Shown here: positions 56,891 through 64,000 of the stretch, one piece after another
Layout of the letters: each line of letters starts with the position of its first letter
How positions within the stretch are numbered: the first letter of the stretch is position 1
Origin: Mxb001 sp964537955
GTDB lineage: Bacteria; Actinomycetota; Actinomycetes; S36-B12
Assembly (NCBI GenBank): GCA_964537955.1
Contig: CAZICY010000004.1
Coordinates: forward strand, 1-64,000
Reading direction: 5' to 3'
DNA: 64,000 bases
Position numbers and translations under genes: made by a program
Notes under the pieces: model-generated
Database searches by the model: none
Seen by the model: only the letters and a program-made list of their open reading frames with translations
Told to the model about the DNA's origin: nothing

Positions 56891-58381
56891 GTGAACGACG
56901 AGACGACGGGCCGCGACCTCTACTCGGAGGCCTACGGCAAGCACGATCCCTACGCACCCCAGCCGGGCCACGGCAGCGATCCCTACGTCGCGCCGACAAC
57001 GAGCGACACGCCCGTGAATGACACGCGCGCCTACCCCACCTCGGATCCCTACGCCGCGCCGAGTTCGCCCTACGCGCCCCAGCCGGGTTACGCGAGCGAT
57101 CCCTACGCGCCCCAGGCGGGCTACGCGAGTGATCCCTACGCGGCGTACCGCACGCCGGGCTACGCGAGTGATCCCTACGCGGCCCAGCCGGGCTACGCGA
57201 GTGATCCCTACGCCTCCCAGCCGGGCTACGGGAGTGATCCCTACGCCGCGTACGCCGCGACAGCCACCACGGCACCCCCGGTCACCGCACCCGCCCCCCG
57301 CACCAGCAAGCAGGGACGGGTTGTGGCGCTGGCCTCGGTCGGCCTCGCGCTCACCGCTCTGGTCGCCGGCACGGTCGGCGGCGCCGTGGGATTCACCGTG
57401 GCGCGCATGACCCAGCCCGAGCCCGTGGCCGCAGTCGCCGTCGCGCCGATCGGCGCCACCGGCGACGCCATCAGCCCGCCGGCGGGCGGCAGTATCGCGG
57501 CGGTCGCCGCGTCCTTGCAACCCTCTGTCGTCCAGATCAACGTCGACGGCGGCGGCGGCGCCGGCACGGGTTCCGGATTCATCATCCGCGAGGACGGCTA
57601 CATCCTCACCAATAACCACGTCACCGCCAATGGCAGCGACATCACCGTCACCTTCAGCGACGGTCGGATCGTCGACGCGACCCTCGTCGGTGCCAACCCC
57701 GGCTACGACCTCGCGGTGCTCAAGGTCGACGAGACCGGGCTGCCAGCCGTCACGCTGGGCTCCTCGAGCGCACTCGAGGTGGGCGACTCCGCCATTGCCA
57801 TCGGCTCGCCCCTCGGCCTGCAGGGCACCGTCACCGCCGGCATCGTGAGCGCGCTCAACCGTCCCGTCACCGCGGGCGGCGAAGGCGAGATGTCCTTCAT
57901 CAACGCCATCCAGACGGACGCGGCCATCAACCCCGGCAACTCCGGCGGCCCGCTCGTCGACGGCAACGGCGCGGTCATCGGCGTCAACTCGGCCATCGCC
58001 GCGCTCGGTGGCAGCCTCGGCGGCCAGGTCGGCAACATCGGCCTCGGCTTCGCCATCCCCATCGACACCGCCGCGCGCATCGCCTCGGAGATCATCGCGA
58101 CCGGCAGCTCGTCGACACCGATCATCGGCGTGCAGCTCGACATGCAGTACGCCGGACCCGGTGCCCGGATCGCCGGCATCACCGACAACGGCCCGGCGTC
58201 GTCCGCGGGACTGCGCGAAGGCGACGTCATCACCGCGCTCAACGGCACGCCCGTTGTCGATGCCACCGACCTCATCGTGGACGTGCGCTCGCTCGCCCCG
58301 GGCGAGCAGGTGACGCTCACGGTCGACAGTGGCGGTTCCGAGCGTGAGGTCACGCTCGTGCTCGGCGCGCAGAACGACTGA
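56891..58381 (+). CDS. HtrA-type serine protease with Tyr/Asp/Pro repeat N-terminus
   Basis: The 496-residue protein begins with about 115 cytosolic residues of repeats (PYA[P/A]QPGYASD), followed by one transmembrane helix (VALASVGLALTALVAGTVGG). The S1C protease domain has His243 (LTNNHV), Asp273 (YDLAVLKVD) and Ser351 (NPGNSGGPL). A C-terminal PDZ domain holds GPASSAGLREGDVITALNGT. It degrades or remodels misfolded envelope proteins. GAGGAGGACACAG lies before GTG 56891. The low-complexity N-terminus is unusual in length and seems to have grown by repeats of about 24-27 bases. Confidence 0.92.
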   Translation: MNDETTGRDLYSEAYGKHDPYAPQPGHGSDPYVAPTTSDTPVNDTRAYPTSDPYAAPSSPYAPQPGYASDPYAPQAGYASDPYAAYRTPGYASDPYAAQPGYASDPYASQPGYGSDPYAAYAATATTAPPVTAPAPRTSKQGRVVALASVGLALTALVAGTVGGAVGFTVARMTQPEPVAAVAVAPIGATGDAISPPAGGSIAAVAASLQPSVVQINVDGGGGAGTGSGFIIREDGYILTNNHVTANGSDITVTFSDGRIVDATLVGANPGYDLAVLKVDETGLPAVTLGSSSALEVGDSAIAIGSPLGLQGTVTAGIVSALNRPVTAGGEGEMSFINAIQTDAAINPGNSGGPLVDGNGAVIGVNSAIAALGGSLGGQVGNIGLGFAIPIDTAARIASEIIATGSSSTPIIGVQLDMQYAGPGARIAGITDNGPASSAGLREGDVITALNGTPVVDATDLIVDVRSLAPGEQVTLTVDSGGSEREVTLVLGAQND

Positions 58382-58383
58382 CG

Positions 58384-59826
58384 TCAGACGACGGCGACCG
58401 CTCCGCCGCGGCGCAGGTCCGCGGCGGCCGTGACCCGGCCATCCGGATCCCGGGCCACAGCATGGACGCCGCCGAAGAACAGATCGGCCGAGGGCCACTC
58501 CCGCAGCGGGGAGTGGCCCTTCGCCATCCATGCCACGAGGTCCGCGGGGAACCCCGGCTCCACGTCGATGATGTCCTCGCTCGCGTGCAGGCGCGGCGCG
58601 GCGATCGCACTCGCGAGGTCGTCGCCGGCGTCGAGGGTGCGCAGCAGCACCTGCGTCAGTGCGGAGCGAATGCGCTCGCTGCCGCCCGTGCCGAGCGCGA
58701 GCAGCGACCCGTCCTCGCGGGCGACGAGGGTCGGCGCCATCATCGAGCTGAGTCGATCGCCCGGTAACAGTGAGTGGAAGCCGCCCGGATGCAGGTCGGC
58801 CTCGCCGAGCATGTTGTTGAGTGCGACCCCGGCCGCCACGGTCCCCGATCCGGAGCCATTCGACAGCGACAGGGCCGCGACGGATCCCTGCGCATCGAGC
58901 ACCGACAGGTGAGTCGTGCCGCGGGGGACCTGCGCCCCCGAGCGGTGACGCTGGGTGGCCCGACGCAGGGCCTCGGGGAGATCGCGCCAGGCGTCACCCG
59001 ATGCGGGCACCAGGCCCAGGCACTCCAGCACGATCGCGCCACCGAAGGCAGGTGGGGGATTGGTCCAGATCCACGCGTCACCGCGTCGCGCGCGCACCGG
59101 CGCGCGGTGCGCCACGGCGTACGAGCCCAGGTCCTCGATCGTGACGAGCCCGCCGTGCACGCCGATCTCGCGCGCCACGGGTTCGGCGAAGGCCACCCGG
59201 GGATCCTCGCCCGCGGCAAGCAGGTCGAGCATGTCGGCGTACGCCGGATTGCGGAAGGGCTTGCCCTCCAGTGGTGGTGCGAAGAGCGCGGCACTGGCGG
59301 GGGTGAGTTGCAGGATGGGGCCGATGACGCGGATGAAGTCGACCTGCACCGCGTCCAGCATCACCCCGTCGTGCGCAGCCAGGCGGGCGGGCGCGACGAC
59401 CTCGGCCAGGGGGAGTCGGCCCCCCGCCGCGTGCAGGTCGAGCAGCCCGGCGAGAGTGCCGGGCACTGCGACGCTCGACCAGCCGACGTGGAACTCCTGC
59501 TGCGTCCCGGAGCCGAAGGTCACCGAGAGATTCGTCATCGGCTCGGGCTGCGCGGCTGGGTGACCATGACCGGGCATGTCGACGAAGAAGTCGGTGACGC
59601 GCGGTGCCTCGCCGGGGGCGGCGGCCAGGCAGAATCCCCCTCCGCCCAGGCTGGCCAGCGTGGGCTCGGCGACGGTGGCCGCGAAGGCCCCCGCCACGAC
59701 CGCGTCGATTGCGGATCCGCCGATGCGGAGCATCTGCGCTGCGGCGTCACGGGTGAGTGCGGAGCCCGCAGCGACCGCCCCGCTGCCGGGCGGACCCGAT
59801 GCCGCCACCGCAATCTCCCCGGTCAC
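58384..59826 (-). CDS. Gamma-glutamyltransferase family protein, no signal peptide
   Basis: GTG 59826 gives a 480-residue protein with RIGGSAIDAVVAGAFAATVA (small-subunit start), SLGGGGFCLAA, EFHVGWSSVAVPGTLAGLLD and the processing/catalytic site PRGTTHLSVLDAQGSVAALS (Thr near residue 304), then TGGSERIRSALTQVLL. Family enzymes self-cleave and transfer gamma-glutamyl groups from glutathione-like thiols. It is shorter than typical (about 570) and lacks an export signal, so a cytosolic enzyme is likely. It is divergent from a glutamate-cysteine ligase gene, linking it to gamma-glutamyl metabolism. Confidence 0.88.
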   Translation of the reverse strand: MTGEIAVAASGPPGSGAVAAGSALTRDAAAQMLRIGGSAIDAVVAGAFAATVAEPTLASLGGGGFCLAAAPGEAPRVTDFFVDMPGHGHPAAQPEPMTNLSVTFGSGTQQEFHVGWSSVAVPGTLAGLLDLHAAGGRLPLAEVVAPARLAAHDGVMLDAVQVDFIRVIGPILQLTPASAALFAPPLEGKPFRNPAYADMLDLLAAGEDPRVAFAEPVAREIGVHGGLVTIEDLGSYAVAHRAPVRARRGDAWIWTNPPPAFGGAIVLECLGLVPASGDAWRDLPEALRRATQRHRSGAQVPRGTTHLSVLDAQGSVAALSLSNGSGSGTVAAGVALNNMLGEADLHPGGFHSLLPGDRLSSMMAPTLVAREDGSLLALGTGGSERIRSALTQVLLRTLDAGDDLASAIAAPRLHASEDIIDVEPGFPADLVAWMAKGHSPLREWPSADLFFGGVHAVARDPDGRVTAAADLRRGGAVAVV

Positions 59827-59897
59827 GCCCCGCACGCTATCCCGCGTCCAGCCCGGCGGGTCGGCGAAGCCGCCCCTGTCGGGCATAGCCTGACGGC

Positions 59898-61046
59898 GTG
59901 GTGGACTTCCTCGCGTCGGCGGGCCCGAGCCTCGGTGTCGAGGTCGAGCTCGCACTCGTCGACGCCGAGTCCGGTGACCTGGTGTGCGTGGCGCCCGAAC
60001 TGCTCGCGCGCGTCGGCACCGATCACCCGGATGCCGAGCATCCCAAGATCAAGAAGGAGCTCTACCAGTGCACCGTCGAGGTGATCACGGGCGTGTGCGC
60101 GACGGTCGCGCAGGCCCGGGCGGACCTCGCTGAGTCGATGCGCGAGGTCGAGCGCGCCGCTGAGCAGTCCGGCGCGGCGATCATCGGCGCCGGCCTGCAC
60201 CCCTACACCCCCTGGCACCAGCTCAGCCTGTCCGAGGGCGAGCGCTACCAGCGTCTGGTCGACACCATCGGCTGGCCTGCGCGGCGCCTGACCACTCACG
60301 GCGTGCACGTCCACGTCGGCGTCCGCTCCGGCGACAAGGCGATCGCGACGGTCAACGCGCTCACGGGCTACCTGCCCGTCTTCCTCGCCCTGTCCGCGGC
60401 GAGCCCGTACTGGAACGGGCGCGACACAGGTCTTGCCTCCACGCGCACGAAGATCTTCGAGTCGATGCCGACCACGGGCCTGCCTCCGCACCTGCGGGAC
60501 TGGGTTGAGTTCAACGTCTTCCTCGACACGCTCATCGAGGCCGGGGCGATCGAGACGGTACGCGAGGTGTGGTGGGACATTCGGCCGCATCCTGGCTACG
60601 GCACCGTCGAGCTGCGGATGTGCGATGCCATGCCCACCCTGTGGGAGATCGCCGCGCTCGCGGCCCTCGCGCAGGCACTTGTGACGGACTTCGACCGCAT
60701 GATCGACCGCGGTGAGACGCCTGAGGTGCCGCGGGAGTGGGTGCGGCGGGAGAACAAGTGGCGCGCAGCGCGCTGGGGCATCGAGGCCGACCTCGTCATC
60801 GACGAGTCGGGCCGCACCCGCCCGCTGCGCGACATCGTCGACGACATCGTCGAGCGACTGCTGCCCGTCGCCACGGAACTCGGCTGCGCGGCCGAGCTCG
60901 CGGACCTGCGCCGCATCGCCGCGGAAGGCCCGAGCTACGTCCGCCAGCGCAGGATTGTCGCCGAGGGCGGTGACCTGCCCGGGGTCGTGCGCGCGCTGCG
61001 AGCGGAACTCGCGGACTCGATCGCGGAGGAGGTCGCCGGGTCGTGA
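59898..61046 (+). CDS. Carboxylate-amine ligase (YbdK, GCS2 family)
   Basis: The 382-residue protein matches YbdK-type glutamate-cysteine ligase 2: LGVEVELALVD, IKKELYQCTVEVITGVC, PYTPWHQLSLSEGERYQRLV, TTHGVHVHVGVRSGDKAI, TRTKIFESMPTTGLP and WWDIRPHPGYGTVELRMCDA, followed by RRENKWRAARWG. Members ligate glutamate to cysteine weakly or have other acceptors. GTG 59898 is chosen (also GTG 59901). It overlaps the M20 gene by four bases, forming an operon opposite to the gamma-glutamyltransferase gene. Confidence 0.92.
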   Translation: MVDFLASAGPSLGVEVELALVDAESGDLVCVAPELLARVGTDHPDAEHPKIKKELYQCTVEVITGVCATVAQARADLAESMREVERAAEQSGAAIIGAGLHPYTPWHQLSLSEGERYQRLVDTIGWPARRLTTHGVHVHVGVRSGDKAIATVNALTGYLPVFLALSAASPYWNGRDTGLASTRTKIFESMPTTGLPPHLRDWVEFNVFLDTLIEAGAIETVREVWWDIRPHPGYGTVELRMCDAMPTLWEIAALAALAQALVTDFDRMIDRGETPEVPREWVRRENKWRAARWGIEADLVIDESGRTRPLRDIVDDIVERLLPVATELGCAAELADLRRIAAEGPSYVRQRRIVAEGGDLPGVVRALRAELADSIAEEVAGS

Positions 61047-62254
61047 CCGCCGCCATCACGTCCCTCACGACGGCGAGGGAGCACGAGCTCGTCGCCTTCC
61101 GCCGCCGCCTCCACGCCAACCCCGAGCCTTCCTACGCCGAGCACGCGACCACGCAGGCCATCGCCGAGCGCCTTCAGGTCGCGGGTCTGCGTCCTCAGGT
61201 GCTCGAGATCGGCACGGGCCTGGTCTGCGACGTGCCGGGCAACGCGCCAGGGCCCCTCGTCGTGCTGCGCGCCGACATCGACGCGCTGGCCATGCCCGAT
61301 GGCACGACGACGGAGTACCGCTCGCGCCGCGAGGGTGTCGCGCACGCCTGCGGCCATGACGCGCATACCTCGATCGTGCTCGGTGCCGGACTCGTGCTGC
61401 GCGCGCTGACCGAGATCGAATCCGTGCCGGGCACCGTGCGCCTGGTCTTCGAGCCCGGCGAGGAGTCGATCCCCGGCGGAGCGGTCGAGATCGTGCGGGA
61501 AGGCTGGATCACAGGAGCGGCGTACGTGCTCGGCCTGCACTGCGACCCCAAGATCGACCTCGGCCAGATCGGCCTGCGCACCGGTGCGCTCACCGCAGCC
61601 TCCGACACGGTCGAGATCGTCGTCAGCGGCCCGGGCGGGCACACGGCGCGACCGCAGCTCACCGTCGACCTCGTGCAGGTCATGGCGGAGCTCGCCGCGG
61701 GGCTTCCGCGCGAGGTGCGCCGACGCCTCGGAGCGCCCGATGGCCCGCCCGGCAACGGCGACGACGAGGTGGTGGTCGTCTTCGGCGCCGTGCACGCCGG
61801 CGACGCGGCCAATGTCATCCCAGCGCACGGCACGCTGCGCTGCTCGGTGCGCTGCGCCGATCGCGCTGCCTGGGATCGTGCCGAGACGGTGGTGCGCGAG
61901 GTGGTCGCCGAGCTCCTCGATGGCTCGGGTGCGACCTGCACGGTCGACTACCGCCGCGGCACGCCGCCGGTCGTCAATGACGCGGCAGCCATCGAGGTGC
62001 TGGACACTGCCGCACGCGCGGTCGTCGGCGATGTCGGTGTCCTGGAGGCACCGCGCTCGATGGGCGCGGACACCTTCGCGTGGTTCGGCGAGCACGCTCC
62101 ATCGGCGTACGCGCGGCTCGGCACCCACTCCGGCGACCGACCCAGGCGCGACCTGCACGCCTCGACCTTCGACATCGACGAGCGTGCCATCGCCATCGGG
62201 ACGCGTTTCCTCGCCGAGGCGGCCCTCATCGCGCTGCTGCGCCACCCTGCCTGA
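61043..62254 (+). CDS. M20 family amidohydrolase/peptidase
   Basis: The 403-residue zinc enzyme has ADIDALAMPDGT, HACGHDAHTSIVLGAGLVLR (metal His/Asp), FEPGEESIPGGAVEIV (Glu-Glu), LGLHCDPKIDLGQ, a dimerisation lid (VEIVVSGPGGHTARPQLTVD) and RSMGADTFAWFGEHAPSAYA. This is the M20D aminoacylase/hippurate-hydrolase branch, which cleaves N-acyl amino acids. The four-base overlap with the YbdK ligase suggests it acts on a product or by-product of that ligase. Confidence 0.91.
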   Translation: MTAAITSLTTAREHELVAFRRRLHANPEPSYAEHATTQAIAERLQVAGLRPQVLEIGTGLVCDVPGNAPGPLVVLRADIDALAMPDGTTTEYRSRREGVAHACGHDAHTSIVLGAGLVLRALTEIESVPGTVRLVFEPGEESIPGGAVEIVREGWITGAAYVLGLHCDPKIDLGQIGLRTGALTAASDTVEIVVSGPGGHTARPQLTVDLVQVMAELAAGLPREVRRRLGAPDGPPGNGDDEVVVVFGAVHAGDAANVIPAHGTLRCSVRCADRAAWDRAETVVREVVAELLDGSGATCTVDYRRGTPPVVNDAAAIEVLDTAARAVVGDVGVLEAPRSMGADTFAWFGEHAPSAYARLGTHSGDRPRRDLHASTFDIDERAIAIGTRFLAEAALIALLRHPA

Positions 62255-62317
62255 CCCCGTCTCCTCTGTGGCACCCCCGGGGATGCACGACGGCAGGGTC
62301 CGGGGCAGGCTGTTGGG

Positions 62318-63214
62318 GTGAACCCGATCGACTCCGCCGCCGAGCTCATCGCCGGCGGATTCCGGCGCCTGGTCTCGGGTGACCCCGAGGGTCAGCCGGA
62401 GTGGGTGCGCGAGCTCGAGCACGGCTCGGACACGGGCTACTTCGGCCCCGGGTCCGCGGCGTGGGCCGTCCACGGTTCCCTGCCGACTCTTGTGGGCGGC
62501 ATCCGGGCACTCCTCGTGCAGGCGCTGCACCCCGCGGCCCTCGCGGGCGTGCAGCAGCACTCGCGCTACGAGGAGGACGCCCTCGGTCGCCTCGCCGGCA
62601 CGACCCAGTGGCTCACCGTCGTGACCTTCGGCGACACGACGCAGGCCGACCGCGAGTGCGCGCGTGTGCGTGGACTCCATCGCCGGGTGCGAGGGTTCTA
62701 CGAGTCCCAGGGCATCGAGAAGCCCTATGCCGCGAGCGATCCTGAGCTGCTGCGCTGGGTCCACGTGGCCTTCACCGACTCCTTCCTCGCTACCCATCGC
62801 GTCTGGGGAGGCCCCATTCCTGGCGGCGAAGACGCCTACGTGCGCGAGTGGGCGAAGGCAGGTGACCTCGTCGGCGTCGTCGATCCGCCGCGCTCCGTCG
62901 CGGAGCTCGACGCCCAGATGGCGGGGTTCGCGCCCGTGCTCACGCGATCGGAGGCGAGCGAGCGCACCGTGCGATTCATCCGGCAGGCTCCACTCCCGCT
63001 GCCCGCGCGGCCGCCCTATGGCGTGCTCTTCGCGGGTGCCGTCGCGACCCTTCCCGCGCAGCAGCGCCGCCTGCTCGGTCTGCCGCCCGTGCCGCTGGCG
63101 GTCGCGCGACCAGCCGTCGGGGCGCTGCTCGGTGCGATGGGGGCGATCCTCGGCCGGCAGTCACCGTCGCAGCGCAACGCGCGCCGTCGCGCCGCGCGCC
63201 TGGATGTCGCCTGA
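62318..63214 (+). CDS. MpaB-like oxygenase family protein (DUF2236)
   Basis: The 298-residue protein fits the MpaB/DUF2236 family: HGSLPTLVGGIRALLVQALH followed by PAALAGVQQHS, DALGRLAGTTQWLTVVTFGD, LLRWVHVAFTDSFLATHRVW and YVREWAKAGDLVGV. The conserved His and Arg residues are those implicated in haem binding in related latex-clearing and MpaB proteins. Substrates of bacterial members are mostly unknown; lipids or isoprenoids are suspected. GTG 62318 starts after TTGGG. There is no signal peptide. Confidence 0.87.
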   Translation: MNPIDSAAELIAGGFRRLVSGDPEGQPEWVRELEHGSDTGYFGPGSAAWAVHGSLPTLVGGIRALLVQALHPAALAGVQQHSRYEEDALGRLAGTTQWLTVVTFGDTTQADRECARVRGLHRRVRGFYESQGIEKPYAASDPELLRWVHVAFTDSFLATHRVWGGPIPGGEDAYVREWAKAGDLVGVVDPPRSVAELDAQMAGFAPVLTRSEASERTVRFIRQAPLPLPARPPYGVLFAGAVATLPAQQRRLLGLPPVPLAVARPAVGALLGAMGAILGRQSPSQRNARRRAARLDVA

Positions 63215-63227
63215 CGCCGCAGCGGGC

Positions 63228-63644
63228 TCAAGGAGCGTCGGGTACGTCGCGAGCGTTCTTCTGGGCCTGGTTGATCACGGTGGCACCGCTCACGAGTGCC
63301 TTGCGCCATGGCGGCACCCCATCGATCTCGATCTCGAGGGAGAAGGACAGGAATGTCCGGATGAGGACGATGAGTCCCAGGACGACGACGTTGTCGAGGG
63401 TGGGGGCGACGGCGACGGTGCGGATGAGGTCGCCTGCGACGAGGATCTCGAGGCTGAGCAGCAGCACGCCGCCGAAGGTCTGGCGCATGAGCTTGTACGC
63501 CGCGGAGCCGCTGCGACTGCGGATCCACAAGCGCAGGGAGACGAAGCCGGCAAAGAACAGGCCGATCATGAGGACTGCCGCCGCGATGACCTCGAACGTC
63601 TGGGCCACGACCAGCATCGCCTGGGTGTAGGTCTCCTCGTTCAC
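63228..63644 (-). CDS. DUF1622 membrane protein
   Basis: The 138-residue protein has three or four hydrophobic helices (AQTFEVIAAAVLMIGLFFAG, FGGVLLLSLEILVAGDLIRT and LDNVVVLGLIVLIRTFLSFS) ending LEIEIDGVPPWR, the consensus of DUF1622. Function is unknown. It stands 13 bases downstream of the acyltransferase gene on the same strand and converges on the MpaB-like gene. Confidence 0.86.
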   Translation of the reverse strand: MNEETYTQAMLVVAQTFEVIAAAVLMIGLFFAGFVSLRLWIRSRSGSAAYKLMRQTFGGVLLLSLEILVAGDLIRTVAVAPTLDNVVVLGLIVLIRTFLSFSLEIEIDGVPPWRKALVSGATVINQAQKNARDVPDAP

Positions 63645-63657
63645 GATGCCGCCCCGG

Positions 63658-64000
63658 TCACGACGACATTCCTATCAGCGCCCTGATCTCGTCGAGGGTG
63701 CCTTCGACCAGTTCATGGGGATCGGGCACGAGCGAGGCGTCCGTGGCGAAGCCCACCGTCACCGTGCCGGCGTAGGAGAAGACCGTGCAGGTCATCGGCT
63801 GGTCACCTGAGGACGGAGCGAAGCCGATCACCTGGCGCACGCCCACACCGGCGAAGGTGAGTGGGGCGCGTGGGCCGGGGACGTTGGTGAGCACGCCCAC
63901 GGCCTTGTTGGCGAAGAAGTCCGTGAGCGCGGTGCTCACCGGGCGCGGCGCGGCGGAGATCCCCCGCTGCACGCCGAAGGTGATGATCGGCTCCTCTGAG
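63658..64000 (-). CDS. WS/DGAT acyltransferase, C-terminal fragment (runs off window)
   Basis: Only the last 113 residues are inside the window. They match the C-terminal domain of wax ester synthase/diacylglycerol acyltransferase: KAVGVLTNVPGPRAPLTFAG (the conserved NVPGP-type motif), VRQVIGFAPSSGDQPMTCTV and FSYAGTVTVGFATDASLVPD, then PHELVEGTLDEI. The catalytic HHxxxDG motif would lie in the missing N-terminal half. The enzyme makes storage lipids from fatty acyl-CoA, as in many Actinobacteria. Confidence 0.9.
   Translation of the reverse strand, partial: SEEPIITFGVQRGISAAPRPVSTALTDFFANKAVGVLTNVPGPRAPLTFAGVGVRQVIGFAPSSGDQPMTCTVFSYAGTVTVGFATDASLVPDPHELVEGTLDEIRALIGMSS

Noticed and set aside
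56720..58531. A 600-codon minus-strand frame rich in Arg/Gly repeats
   Set aside because: It is the mirror of the HtrA repeat region; the repeats come from the Tyr/Pro/Ala units on the other strand.
60935..62797. A 620-codon minus-strand frame
   Set aside because: It is antisense to the M20 amidohydrolase and neighbouring genes and shows no recognisable motif.

Overview
The window is high-GC, gene-dense DNA with many GTG/TTG starts, strong GGAGG ribosome-binding sites, many 1-4 base gene overlaps and many short secreted lipoproteins. This points to a chromosome segment of an Actinomycetota. Thioredoxin 2, a YbdK-type glutamate-cysteine ligase, a WS/DGAT acyltransferase fragment and a Cys leader peptide of the type seen before actinobacterial sulfur genes agree with that. 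The genus cannot be read from the sequence. I see no insertion sequence, CRISPR array, prophage or replication origin.

Layout. 1-1.4 kb: a truncated pirin gene and a DODA-type dioxygenase diverge around a MarR-like palindrome. 1.4-19 kb: mostly ordinary accessory genes (histidine phosphatase, YczE-like and UMF1-type membrane proteins, sedolisin protease, FUSC protein, methyltransferase, flippase-like protein, hydrolase/acyl-CoA ligase/GNAT operon, thioredoxin 2, GDPD). 19.2-21.6 kb: a yybP-ykoY (Mn2+) riboswitch heads lipoprotein-terC-secreted protein, then an Asp/Glu-rich lipoprotein and a 14-bp hairpin. 22.5-28.8 kb: a TetR gene coupled to a penicillin-acylase gene diverges, around a palindromic operator, from a GcvT-like/phytoene-desaturase-like pair. 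28.8-37.4 kb: mixed genes, including CapA, a helicase and a canonical flavin amine oxidase. 37.4-39.3 kb: a SipW-type signal peptidase with two TasA/camelysin-like proteins.

39.5-44.3 kb is a sulfur operon: promoter, S-box SAM riboswitch, a 31-residue peptide with two Cys codons, mutually exclusive hairpins, then an SsuBAC-type ABC transporter, MetY and a CoA-binding protein. Next, 44.4-48.1 kb holds a second SsuABC-type transporter with an Rrf2 regulator. It lies exactly between an intact tRNA-Phe gene and a 38-bp copy of that gene's 3' end, as a small genomic island would. A tRNA cluster (Phe, Asp, Glu) follows.

48.7-64 kb: secreted hydrolase, a Tat-exported flavin amine oxidase whose domain order is circularly permuted, a zincin, a pair of secreted paralogues, Sua5/TsaC, a TPR protein, HtrA protease, gamma-glutamyltransferase, glutamate-cysteine ligase, M20 amidohydrolase, MpaB-like protein, DUF1622 protein and a WS/DGAT fragment.

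The strongest candidates for something new are the permuted amine oxidase, the tandem SAM-riboswitch/Cys-leader control of sulfur uptake, the Mn-riboswitch operon that couples TerC to small secreted proteins, and the tRNA-flanked transporter island. All functional statements are read from sequence motifs; no database search was possible.
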